This document shows, piece after piece, positions 46,605 to 58,981 of a DNA stretch of 64,000 nt. The notes beneath the pieces were generated by a model. The model was not told where the DNA came from. It worked only from the letters and a program-made list of their open reading frames with translations, and did no database searches. The DNA is from Bugula neritina (taxonomy: Eukaryota; Bryozoa; Gymnolaemata; Cheilostomatida; Bugulidae), in contig OZ037766.1 in the NCBI GenBank assembly GCA_964035545.1, forward strand, positions 21,146,767 through 21,210,766, given 5' to 3'. Each line of letters begins with the position of its first letter. Position 1 is the stretch's first letter. Position numbers and translations under genes: made by a program.

Positions 46605-47700
46605 GTGATAACTATAGTATTTAGTTATTACTCATAGTTATACTATTACTAATATTAATACTAATACTAATAGTAAATTAATACTAATATTTACGTTAAT
46701 GATACTATAAGTATAAGTATATTTATAGTTATTACTATTACTATTGGTATTATTAAGTATAACTATACTCTATTACTATAGTAATCGTATAACTATAAGT
46801 TTATCACCGATATTCTTATAGTTATACTTATATTGTAATGCCATTGTTATACTCACTAATACTGTAGTTAATGTTTTACTCATAGTTATACAGTTATGCA
46901 GTTTAAGTTTGAGTTTTACTAATAGTTATGTTAATACTAATAGTAATACTTGTTCTAATAGTAATACTAATATTGTTTTAATATTATCACTTTCCACTAT
47001 GGCTATAGTGCTAGTCTATATTTATAGTCATAGTGATAGTCTCTATACTACAAGTACATGTTTATAAGTATAAGACTAAGTTGAAGTATAATATTAAGTT
47101 TAACTATAACTCATGATAACTTATAATTATACTTGAGTCTTAAAGCTAGTAATATAGAACTAATACTAAAAGTAATAGTAATACAGTATGAGTATTACTA
47201 ATAGCGATAAGAATAACTTTAAGCCTAAATATTATTAGTATAACAATTTCAGTATTTCAATTTGTAATTATTAGGATTGCTATTATGATTATCATGTTCA
47301 TGCTGAATTTAACAATGATCTTGTAATCATTACAATAATCATTTGCTTACAGTTACTGTTACTATTAATGTTAAAGTAGTACTAATACTTAATTTTATGT
47401 TATTCTAACTCTAAATCTGTTTCAGTTATTGTCTATGGCTAAAGTTAATAACTAAAACTTGAAAGTTAAGGTGAAAGTAAATATGATATTAAATTTAATA
47501 TTAATAGTATTACTAATGGTAATAGTGATACTAATAGTAATAGTAATAGCCATAGTTATACCTATAGTATTACTATAAGTATAACTATAACTATAAGTTA
47601 ATATTAGTAATTTATTATTAAGTATCGATATTACATTTACTATAACTATGAACTATTAGTATTATTATAAGTATTACTATTACTACAGGTATATTAATAT
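46605..47700. repeat. Long strand-symmetric TAGTAATAC/ACTATT array
   Basis: More than 1 kb of degenerate TTATACTATTACTAATATTA, AATACTAATAGTAATACTTG and AAGTATAACTATAACTATAA words. It has 3-bp phase with C and G restricted to one position in three and directly follows LINE fragment 2. Confidence 0.7.
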
Positions 47701-48587
47701 TGTATTTAGTGATTAACTACCCATATTGGCTTTTATTTTAAGTTTAGGTAATGAAGTTATAAGTTATCATTATAGCGAAAAACAATTTCAATTTGGTGCA
47801 AGTTGAAGTTCATGATACTTGAATATAGTTATGAATTATCATAATCATCAGTGATATTCTGATAATGATGATTAATAATATTATTATTGATAATAATCAT
47901 TTAGTGATAATGGTGATGATAGATTAATTTAATTTAATCAACTCGACTTGGATTCAACGTGATTTAGAGTTAGACGCAGCTCTGGTGATCACTCTTCCAC
48001 TCCATTTAGGTGCAATATTGGAGAAATTTCAGTTGCCCAAGTTTTTTAATTTTCTTAATAGATTTCATTTTGAAGTGTAAGTTGAAGGTCTCGCGAGAAC
48101 ATAAACTTTTTTGCTATATCTCTAAACTAGAAAACAGGCTTTTTTCATTTATTCCATTACTGCACATACCTCCTTCCACCAGCCTTAGCCATTAGGTTTG
48201 TATTCATAGTTCTATAGATATTGATATTCATATTAATTGTACTATACAATAATATCTTACTCATAGTTATAGTCTCATATCAACAAACCCAAATTAAAAT
48301 ATATGCTATTACTTGTAGTATGTATCACAGAAAAAAGTCAATTATCAATATAGAAATATAAACATTGATATTCATATTCGTTTTGATATTTCATTATGTG
48401 TGGTATTCATGTTGTCACGTTTTCTTGCAGTTTAATCATCTACTATACTTACCTCCTTTATGGTAGTCTTATACCTATATTGCATACCTGACTTTCTACT
48501 ATAAAAGAACAAATTTTACTATTCTACAGTTATAGTAATAAATAAACTCAATGTTATATTTGTTGTAATTTTTAGCAATCTTAATCA
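47701..48587. other. Region upstream of syntaxin-18
   Basis: Includes a palindromic AT stretch near 47840-47920 (GATAATGATGATTAATAATA...). No coding exon found. The syntaxin-18 promoter should lie near its right end. Confidence 0.4.
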
Positions 48588-51500
48588 ATGGCTGACATAA
48601 CAGGAATATTTAAATCTACTGTAAAAATGTTGAAAGTTCGCCATAAAGAGCTTTCATCAATAAAACCATCGCCAAACGAGAGCGAGGGTGGAGACAATCA
48701 GGCAAGAATAGAGAATCATTTGACCAGCAATAATTCAAAAAGAAAAAGCCAACACCTCACGCCAGGCTCTTCAAGTGATTTATTTTCAGCGTCTAAAAGT
48801 GATCAGTTTTCACATCGTACAAGAGCTATTGTAAGTCAAAATACACATGGTTACTACTATAAACGTAATTACAATCAACTTGAAATTTTGTGTAAAATGT
48901 TCATGCATTTGGTTTTAATGTACAAAGACAGCAACATATAATGGAATTTTATGGTTCTGGTTCTGAGATTAACCACAATTTCTTTACATCCTTAACATAT
49001 GATGAACAATAATGTATCAAATGTAGAAAGGGTAAATTATACAATTTATCAAATCATTTTTTTAAAACTAACAGGCACTTGAAAATACTATTTAACAATC
49101 AATTTTTTCATAGATATGTAATAGATATAATGAGATAAAGGTAAAATGTTAACTTGTACCAGAATTTTACCGCTATATTATATAAATTATATTTTTATAG
49201 GTGGAAAACATTACCAATATTAGAGCATTTTTAGTAAAACACAGGAAAGCTTATATGGCAGCGTCAAGGTGAGTATAAAAACATGCTATATATGTACTCA
49301 TGTAGTTATTATTAATATGTGGTCAAAGTTACGATCCTGGACGATTTATCTTCAGCTCAATACCGTTGGCTAGCTCAGCTAAAAGATTAACAGAAGAAGA
49401 AAGAGATAAAATTGATGTTGATGCAATGGGCTACATCAAGCTGTGCAAAGAAGTTCTTGCAAAACATAAAAGTGAAGGTAATTTAATCTAATTGGGCAGT
49501 AGGCTATTTGTGAATACTTTCTGTTCTTATATCACAAATGTGTCCACAGATCAGTTTCACTAATGCTATTTTTACTTAGTTCCTAATTGTTCTTTTTAAG
49601 TTTAGGCTAAAGGCATAACTATTTCAAAAAAAGATGGGAAAAATTGTTACACTACATCTGTATTCTTACATTGTAGACAACATCTAAAGTTAGTTTCACC
49701 CTTGCTTTGTCAACGCACATCTGCAAACTATATCCCCCCCAGCTATTTTATTCAACTTGTGTGTTTTTACATTTGAATATCTTTTACATGTAATATTTTT
49801 GGAGCAGCATAATACTAGGACATTAGTTTCCTGCATTTTCTAAATTTGAGCCATTTTATACAATATTGAGCATACAAAAGATTATTTATGTTATTGGAAA
49901 CTCATGCCAAGTTCTGCTGACCATGTTAGGTGACCACATGTTGTACTGGGCTGTAATATATGTACAGCTTTTCCTTTTGTGTATAGCTATACATACTATG
50001 CATGATTTGCCAAGAGTTTAATCGTACTAAATCATTTTCAGCTCTACAAGTTCAGCTTACACGCCAACAAAAGGAGCATAGAGTCCTAGTAATAGCAATG
50101 GTTGAAGAGTATCTGAAAGGTATGGAAAATTATATTTTCTGTGGTTCTTTGCGTTAGTGGTACGACATACATATGAATTCAGCCATAATAAAACATATAC
50201 TGCCACCTGATCAGGACATGGCAGCGAAAAAGTGAGCAAAACATACTGTTAATATAAAAATATCTTGCTAAAGTAAATATACTACTTAATATATGCAAGT
50301 TATGAAATGGGTTTGTATGTTCCGTATTTCATAGGTATGCTATTACAAATATGTTGATTTTATTTATACTTTAGTGGTGTGTCAGCTTTACTCCGAGCAA
50401 AGAGCCATTCGAGTCAAGAGGGCTGTGGATCGCCAGAAAATGTTAGTTACTTTTTAATACTATTTTTCTGAATTTAGAGTTCTTGTCACCTGATTTATTT
50501 TTAATTATCATTTAGGAAGTTATATTTTGGTAATTACAATAGTACGTACAAGTCCTATAGTATATTAATTTATTGGACACATTGTGCTGTTTACTATGTA
50601 ACAAGTTTACTATTACCTTTTAGTTGAAAAACAACAACTCTCATGAAATTAATTTATTTGTTTATTACTTTTATTACTTATTTACTTACTCAATCACTAG
50701 TCATTTGTTCGCTCACTCACTCACTCACTCACTCACTCACTCACTCACTCACTCACTCACTCACTCACTCACTCACTCACTCACTTGCCCACATTTACTC
50801 GGTTTAAATTCTATCAATATTTTTCTTTGCAGGAGCCGGTTTGAATTACCGAATAAAGTTGTCACTAGAGGTGAAAAGGCACCATCAGAACTTCCTGAAG
50901 TTCCGGATACAGCAAAGGATGATTCCATTGCCAAGAATAAAACCACAGGTAGAAATAAAAAATCTTATTAGTGCCTTTATCTCTGCTGGAAGCAAGATTC
51001 AACACAGTTTCACATGTTGGATTCAGATGTTTGTGTGTCACCTTTGTACAGGTATAGCATTTGTCATATTCAAACTAATTGTTGATTTGTAGTATTTGCC
51101 GATGCTAGTGCTGAGTCCGTTACATCCCTAGAAGTCAGCAATGAAGAAGCACAGCTGGTGAGTCATTGTCAATAATTCCCTATAATGTGTGCCTAACTAT
51201 GTCAACGTTATATACAATCTCCTAGACAGATGTACCCTGGTAGTCTGTGTGACCTAAAGATGGAGTAAGTAGTCTAGTCTAGTAGAACCTTCAATTATTG
51301 TAGTTCATGCTAAGAATAATAGAATTGACTTTTTGGTGTTCCTCCCAGTTGCATTTAAGATATATTAATCATCTTATTTGTAGCTTTGAATAGTTAATAA
51401 CATTTCAATGTATAAAAAGTTCATATTTTAAGCACATAAAACATATTTAGCAGCTTGTAAATTTTAGGCTCAAAAGCACTTATGATTACATCATAATTTT

Positions 51501-53130
51501 GTTACTTTAGTTTAAGAATGAGAAGATAATTTCAACACTATTGAGTATATTATGAAAATACCAGATATGTTTTAAAGTTTGTCAAAGCCGTTTTTTTCAA
51601 TCCTAATTTATTTTTAATAAACAGCAATATAATATATTAATGTTGGTAATCTATAATGCTATGATATTTGTTGTAGTTTAGGCAAGAAAATGAACAGTTA
51701 TACAATGAGTTGAACAGTATGATGGATGAAGTTCAGTAAGTAGGCATCTTGTTTGCAGCTTATAGTTTTACTTTTAGTTTGCTAGCCAAATACTAGGAAC
51801 GAATCTTGTTTGATGGCTGTTTATAATATGCATGTATTGTCAAAGACAGCGTGTAGCAAAAAGTGTATTTGTGAAATTCGTACAGTGATAATTATAATTA
51901 TAACATATTAATGTAATTATAGGCAGATAGAGGGGAAAGTTGTTGAGATTTCCCAACTGCAGTCTATTTTTACAGAGAAAGTCCTAGAGCAGGTATGACT
52001 TTTCATAATTTGACAAATACTTTTTACATACTTATAAAGTTCTGGAGTTGTGCACTCAAAATTACAAATTATGATACTGATACAGTAATTCTATATTTTA
52101 CGATTAGCTGAATGGTTTTTTGAAGGTTTGATAACTCTTGAGATTTTAAATTATGCCATTCATGGTTAACAAAGCAGCATTATTACCATAACTTGTCTTT
52201 ATATGCGAGATCATGTACAACTAAAAGAGCAGATAACCCAAGCTTACTTGTTGACTAAACGCTATCGTTTTATTCAATTATTTTGCATTTAAATATTTTT
52301 AACTTAGAACATATATAATAACATTTGCTTAAAAAAACATTTTTACAAATACTTTGAAATAGTCAAATAAAAAATAGCTAATGTATGTGTAGCCAATTGC
52401 TAAATAGTTTTCAAGGAGTAGCTGTTTCCACAGTTGGTCTATTTTTATGTTAAATAAATTTATTTCTTTTACTTGTTAAAACGGCACATATGCACAGGCA
52501 CATAACTTTTTTGTCTCAACATTTTTGAGATGAAGCAAATATTAAACAAGTTTGATTACAGCTATGTACAATTTCAATTAGCTGTAAACACCAATTCTAA
52601 TTAGTCAATTATATAATTGCTTACTTTGGAAACAGCGATTGCTTGTTATTTTTTTAAACTCACTTTCAATAAAGTTATGCCTTTATTGACAAATAAGTTT
52701 TTATTTGAAAACTATGGTCTACCAGAAGCTTGCTAATCATCCATGTTGAGTTTCCATTGTGATATTCTAATTTTTCATTATCATTTGTTGGTACTTTCTG
52801 TAGGATACAGACATTAGTAGGATAGGAGATGCTATGGTACACTCTACAGAAAATATCGTTCAGGGGAATGATGATATAAGAGAGGTATGTGTTGCATGCT
52901 AGTAGAAGTTGTCCCAATATGAGTTCTGTGAAATAATATTCACTTTTGAGTTCCTACCACATGTGAACTGGACTATACCATTTTAAAGCATCATTGTAAA
53001 GCTGGAATAGCAGAATATTTCATATATATTGCAGGCCATGAAGAACAATGCAGGAATGAGAGTTTGGCTTATTTTCTGTATATTAGTTTTATCTTTTACT
53101 CTACTCTTTCTTGATTGGTATAATGACTGA
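48588..53130 (+). CDS. STX18: Syntaxin-18, ER Q-SNARE, eleven exons
   Basis: Syntaxin-18 is the ER-resident Qa-SNARE that acts in Golgi-to-ER retrograde fusion with the NRZ tethering complex. Exons: 48588-48830, 49201-49268, 49356-49477, 50042-50119, 50375-50441, 50833-50948, 51093-51157, 51677-51735, 51923-51992, 52804-52884, 53035-53130. Phases close exactly, giving 354 residues (human 335). The N-terminus MADITGIFKSTVKMLKVRHK matches the family's MAVDITLLFRASVK start. Exon 5 carries LYSEQRAIRVKRAVDRQK, nearly identical to human. Exons 8-10 encode the SNARE helix (FRQENEQLYNELNSMMDEVQ, then IEGKVVEISQLQSIFTEKVL). The last exon encodes the C-terminal anchor VWLIFCILVLSFTLLFLDWY with only two residues after it. 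Exons 6-7 are an acidic linker with low conservation. Possible AATAAA at 53293. Convergent with the GH31 gene. Confidence 0.95.
50712..50784. repeat. (CACT)n microsatellite in syntaxin-18 intron 5
   Basis: About 18 copies of CACT, ending 48 bases before exon 6. Confidence 0.95.
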
Positions 53131-54016
53131 AAAGTTTCAAGTTATGAACTGCTTGACCAGGTATATTTGAAAAATGTGTTAAATATATTTATTATAGCAA
53201 TATTTCAAAATAACGAGAAACTATTATTTTTATGGTGCTATATAATAAATCGTATAAAAGTCATTCTTGTTTATTGTACTACCCGTATAAATAATAAAAC
53301 AAAGTGGTGTTACAGATATTTGATTAAGTAGTTAGTGTGCCAAGAAATAATAGAAAAAATATAAAAACACTTTTTTCACATCACAAATAAAATTTGGGAC
53401 CCAAAACACTAGTGATTCTCATTTATTTGAATAAATTTGATTCCAAGGGCAGCTGTTGGTCCTCAACTTTTCATAGCTAATAATTATATGACTGTATATA
53501 ATACTCTAGAAAGTTTTGTGAAGTATAGAAGTGAGAATGACTAACTCATGATAATGCAATGGACAGGTTTTAAAACTTTGAAATTAAAGTACCTGTAGTG
53601 ATATATCAGAATTGAGAAAATAATTATAGGGATGGGAGCTACTTACACAGCTCCAACTCATTAGCAGTACTTTTACTATACAGAAAACAGAAATGGATCA
53701 AGTTGAAACAAGCAAACAACGATTTAAAATTATTGCACAAATAGGCACAATTAAATTTTTGGGTTCCAATTTCTATTTGTAGTATTCTTCACTAAAAATG
53801 TTGCAACTAAATGAAATTTGGCATAAAGTTTAGGTATGCTGCATATTTGACATGTTGAATTGCATAATTTCATCAAACAAAATTATAAAAAACATATAAA
53901 ACCATAGAGCACCACCGACACTAGCTAGTTTTGATTGCCATAACAATCATTATACGACTGTCATTTATCATCATGAATGGACTGAGCAATATTTGTGCAC
54001 TATGCAAGACAATGTA
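53131..54016. other. Convergent intergenic region, syntaxin-18 and GH31 gene
   Basis: About 0.9 kb with the 3' ends of two convergent genes. No exon seen. Confidence 0.45.
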
Positions 54017-57000
54017 CTATGTGCATGGTTCATTTGGCTCACCATATTGAAAGACGAGCATTTCATCAACACTATTTACTTCAAACACCTTGGTTTCTGG
54101 TCCTTGTGAAAAGACAATGTTATCATATTTGGCATTGGTATCAAAAACATTTATCCGCACCCAGACACCACAGGGAAAGAAAACCTGCCTCAAGTTTGAT
54201 GTGGTGTTATAAATAGGTGCCACAAGATACCTGTCATCAAATATAAACTGATCTGTTATAGTATAGCCTTCTTCATCATTGTTTTGCCACCAAACAGGTG
54301 TGAATAACGGGGAGGTTTTACCCTCAGCAAGATGAGTCTCAATAGTATCTTCTATTCTGAGTGATGCTCTTGCATCTCTACACAGTTCCCAAGACTGCAT
54401 TACTGTTGGGTCACTATTCCATTTCAAAACTGACTGAGAATATTGCACTACAGGTGAAAATATAGTGAGCTGTAATAACCTAGTGAAAAGATCTGCAGAG
54501 AACACCTCTGCAATCTCACCAAAGTTTATCAAGTGGTATCCTACTAGAGAACTGTGCAAGACATTCTTGACCGTCTCTTGAATGTCGGTGATTGGGCGAA
54601 GGTTAACAATAATGTAAGAGTTTTGAAGGGCGGAAACATATGAGGACATAACTGGCTGACTAGTTGATTCTGTAACAAAGGTAATGAAATTGTGTATATA
54701 TGGTTGGAAGGTGAGAACGGTTTCGTTTATTGAGTAAAACTCTTGACCACGCAGGTCTCCAATATCCAGATCCACCACTTGAAGTAGACTGTTATTTGGT
54801 AGTGAAATGGTTGATAGGGAAGATGCATTTAGCATAGTATAGAAAATACTATTTCTGTTCAGTATTCTCGGAGAATCTAGATCTGTAGACTGAATCCATC
54901 CGTGTGTCTCTAGATGCGTGGCTGAGTCAGCAACCTCCACATATGGAGAGATAAAGAAACCTGTTTGATTATCTGCTACGCCTTGTACACTGGGTGTCAT
55001 GTTGGCTGTCAACATACTACTCTGATTAAAAATGATATAACTGTATTCTTGAGCATCCAAGTCATTTACAATATCGCCACCATCGTAAGTATAAATGGGC
55101 TTTGAAACTGCACTATAGTTAAAAGTCTTGGTGGTAAAAGATGGGAAAAATTGTGTCATAATTTGTTGATGTAACTCTTTATATGAATCGGCTCTGCAAA
55201 TACTGTAATGCAGCTTTCTGGTGTAAAAGTCACCAGGATGGTAGCCGTACCAACTCGACAAACAAAGCTTGGGAGAGGAGCCGGCCACAACTCGCAAGTG
55301 CAAAGGAAAATCATATGATGCTGTTACACCTGTATTGTTGGTAGAAATCCAAAACCGCTCAGCTAACTGTCCAAATTTCTCGCCTGGAAGAAATGAAGAA
55401 AGCGGTATTTCTTCATTGCCTAAATGTAAGAACTTACTGTTGCTATGCCCTCCGTACCACATGCCAAAATTAGTGGCAATATCAATGCAGTCCTCCAGCA
55501 TTGAACTAAAAGATAGGGCCTCCCACTCAACACGTATGCATAGCCCTCTGTCATCAAACTCCTCTCTAAAAAGTTTTAAAGTGGTTTCATTGTTCCATTT
55601 GTAGCAACCCACTAGATTGGCATCAGTGAAATCGTGGCTACAATTGAATGGATTGCCAACACCTAGATTTACTCCTAGCTCAGCCTGCAAAACAAATCAT
55701 ACTGTTTGAGTTAAAATAATATAAAAAATTTAACTTGAATTTTTTTTATCTGTATGAAGTACTCCACTATTCTATCATTGTATTGTAGTGTGCAACAATT
55801 CAATAATTTTAAATAAAACATATGTATTCATGAACCTACAAAATTTTGTTCTCACTATATTACCTTAACTAGTTTAAAGAACTAGAATTGTATAATATGA
55901 AACTATAAGCTGAGCTAGAACCAATTATTGTCACAGCTTTTATAGATTTCTAAATTGATGGTAGTTTTGGATTGAAACTTTTACCACAATGTATATTTGT
56001 AGTTGTGCCCTCTTTTACCATGAAAACCAGCATAGGACAAAGCTGCTGATAAGAATGCATGTATTAACTGCTGCCTAAACTGATGCTTTAACTAAGCAAA
56101 GCAAATTGTAAATACATATATTTTGAAAATTAAAAAAAAATACTTTTTTCATGTTATAAATCTTATATGTGTACAGGCTCTAACCATTTTCTTTAATTTA
56201 CAAAATTTTCTGAAGCAAAAATTAATTTTGACTAAAAGTTCTTTCAAAGATGTCTAGTGAATTTTCACACTGTTAATCATGGTTAGACAAAAAAGCTAAT
56301 TAATAATTACCTAAACAAATGGCTGCCAAATTAAAAATGATTTTACATAAGCAGTTTGAACATACCCTGAATATTATGACATCATCGTGTAGTGCTAGCT
56401 GAGATGCACTGGTGTATGGATACACTACCAACTCTCTTGTATCATAACTAAATTTGTAGCCATCAATAGCAAACATATTCTCTCTATTTCTCTTCATCAT
56501 CACTAACGTTACAACTGTTGAGCTTACTATGATTACAAAAACTATGACTAGAAATACATGGACTGGCTGAATTTTCCTACAAATGTGCTTCTTTTTCTTC
56601 TGGGAGATGGATGGCTGAAACAAATCAATGATGAAGTTAAATTATTGTCTCACAGTAGAAAGCCTTACTTATATATTATAACCATTAACAATAACACAGC
56701 ACATGTTTCTCATTTATAAATTAGTATTAAAAACCTAACAAAAACTTGGTTTATTTTTTCCAAAAATTTTTATTTTACTGTTTCATTTAGCAAATTCCCA
56801 GAAGACACCAGGATAAGACTTTTCTATACCTCAAGAGTTGGCTTCTGACTTTCCAGCTCTCTCTGCTTGCTGCCAAAGAACCTGCCAACGGCAGCCAGCC
56901 CTTTGTGTCTCTCCCGCAGTAGTCTGTTAATACTAAGATTGGTCTCGTAGGCAGAAGTTATGGTCTCATGCATATTCTCATTTAAGGACATGGTTGAAGG

Positions 57001-58981
57001 TGATGCTGCCAGGCCAGTTGGCACAGGTACAAATATGTCTGTCACAATGTCCGTTTCCGTGTGACTGCTAACTCGGGTCTCCACCGTAGCTTTCTTATAG
57101 AAACTGTCATCAAACTTGAGATTAGACTTGCCCAGCCTCCGAGAATATCGTATGGCTGTAGAGTTACTGTCTTCAACTGTCTGCATCACCACAACGCCAT
57201 CTTGATTTAGCTCTTCATCTCCATTACAGTTGGGGGAACTGGTGGCAGCTACCGGCATTCTATTGTCTAAAATCTCAGCCTACAAAATAATTGGCTAGTT
57301 TTCACTTGGATGAATTGAAACCTAAACTTAAGTGTAAAAAGCCATGCTGAAAAGTTACACCAACATGTAAAATTCGACCATCAGATTATTTTCCTACTAC
57401 TTGATGGCCTAGCTCTATCAGCTGTGAGGGAATATTTCTCTCTTATTTATTCCAACTTCTATTAAGAGTTATAGCACACAATATTTTACCACTAAATTAA
57501 ATTTTCCAACAAAAACATGTTTTTTATACATGTATGTACATGTATATGCGATGGTTCACCTTTATTTAAAAGCATGACAAGCCAGATACTGAATATCTGA
57601 TATAACAGTAAATTCCTCTCAGTGTAAGTAAATGGCTACTTTGTCTCCAAATTAAGACAAACTTTAGTGATGGCAGTAGAGTTTGATTGCATTAATGTGA
57701 AAACAATAGAAGGAAACTTCCAAATCAAAACTGTCAATACTAGCTCCATATATTGTACAGATAATAAAGCTGGTTTAGCTAGTAAATACTTCAATTTTAA
57801 AGTAAAGAAAAAACTCTTACAATACAAAGAAGAGCTGCAATAATATACAGTATCCAGGCATATCTTGAATTTGGTGCAAATGATAAAGGCACTGCCAATT
57901 TCTATGCGATAACTTCCCTAGATAGCATGTCCCCCAACTACAGTGGGTCTATACAACAAATATATATTTAATGCTGCCCAAAGGTGCAGCAGTGCTAGCT
58001 TATTGGTCTATTTTGCTGCCAGCTTAAGAATAATATTGTAGTAATGCACTCATATGATCTGCAGCCCAGGCAATTATGAGCCAATATAATCAATCCCATT
58101 ATCTTCATAAGATTACTAACAAATAAACCAATAATGCAATAAGCAAAGAAAATAAACTTCAAATTATATTACTTTTATATCTAACCAAGTGATATACATG
58201 TTAGTAAAAGTTGTCATGGAAAATTATGTAAAAGTATTGAAATCAGTTTTCCCAGGAAATGGATTTTCTGTACTCAATATTGATTATGCATAAAATACTA
58301 CACTAAATGATAGCCACTAGCATATGCATGGGCATGTATTAGATATGATCAATATTAGATCCTGACATGGCCAGTGTGTACGTGGCTAAAAATTTACTTA
58401 CAGATAAAATGCCACCATTTGCCTTAGCATAATACAAAATCCCATTGCCATAGTGAAATGTATACATTTTGCTTACTAATTCAGGTCCTTGTTGAATATA
58501 TAATCCCAAACTAAGAGTTGATGTAATGTATTTCCCAAGTTATACAAACTTCCAGCAAAAATCAAATTAGTTTTTACATTTAAAAATCATTACAAAACAA
58601 AATGAATTCATATTTTTTTAAAAAGCTGATACTTTTAACCAATTTCATTTTTAATATTTTAAGAGGGCAAAATGTGGAGAAATTGAATTTAGATTACATA
58701 TGACACAGAAAAGTCATATGAGTTTATGATATTTAAGGTTTCCGTGAGTAAATAACTGCAACTACACAAAGTGATCCACTAAAAATAAGTTTTCACTAGG
58801 TACATATAACAAATAAGTAACATAGACTCACGGAGGCAGGTCTCTCTTTACTGACATCTTCCACACTGAAAAACTTCTGGTCATTAGTTGAAAGGACAGA
58901 TGAAGTTCTATTCTTGTTCATTCTCAGATCTTCTATACTCTGAAACTCACCTTCACCATCAAAGCCCTGTGCCATAAACAT
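54017..58981 (-). CDS. MYORG-like GH31 family type II membrane protein, possibly inactive
   Basis: MYORG (KIAA1161) is an ER/lumenal type II membrane protein with a glycoside hydrolase family 31 domain. Exons (minus): 58981-58832, 57279-56830, 56614-56366, 55684-54017, all phase 0, about 838 residues. The first two encode an unusually long, Ser/Thr-rich cytoplasmic part of about 200 residues. Exon 3 holds KKKKHICRK and the membrane span HVFLVIVFVIIVSSTVVTLV. Exon 4 is the whole lumenal domain. Family-like pieces are FGMWYGGHSN, SLVGYHLINF, LFTRLLQLTIFSPVVQYS, PLFTPVWWQNNDEEGYTITD and YLVAPIY...LRQVFFPCGVW. The region of the catalytic acid is not conserved (see findings). The first exon is the least certain; CACAG at 58974 could be an acceptor. 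Many N-X-S/T sites fit a lumenal location. Confidence 0.8.

Noticed and set aside
50624-50971. 115-codon frame with SLTHSLTHSLTH repeats
   Set aside because: Its middle is the (CACT)n microsatellite in a syntaxin-18 intron. Only its end overlaps real exon 6.
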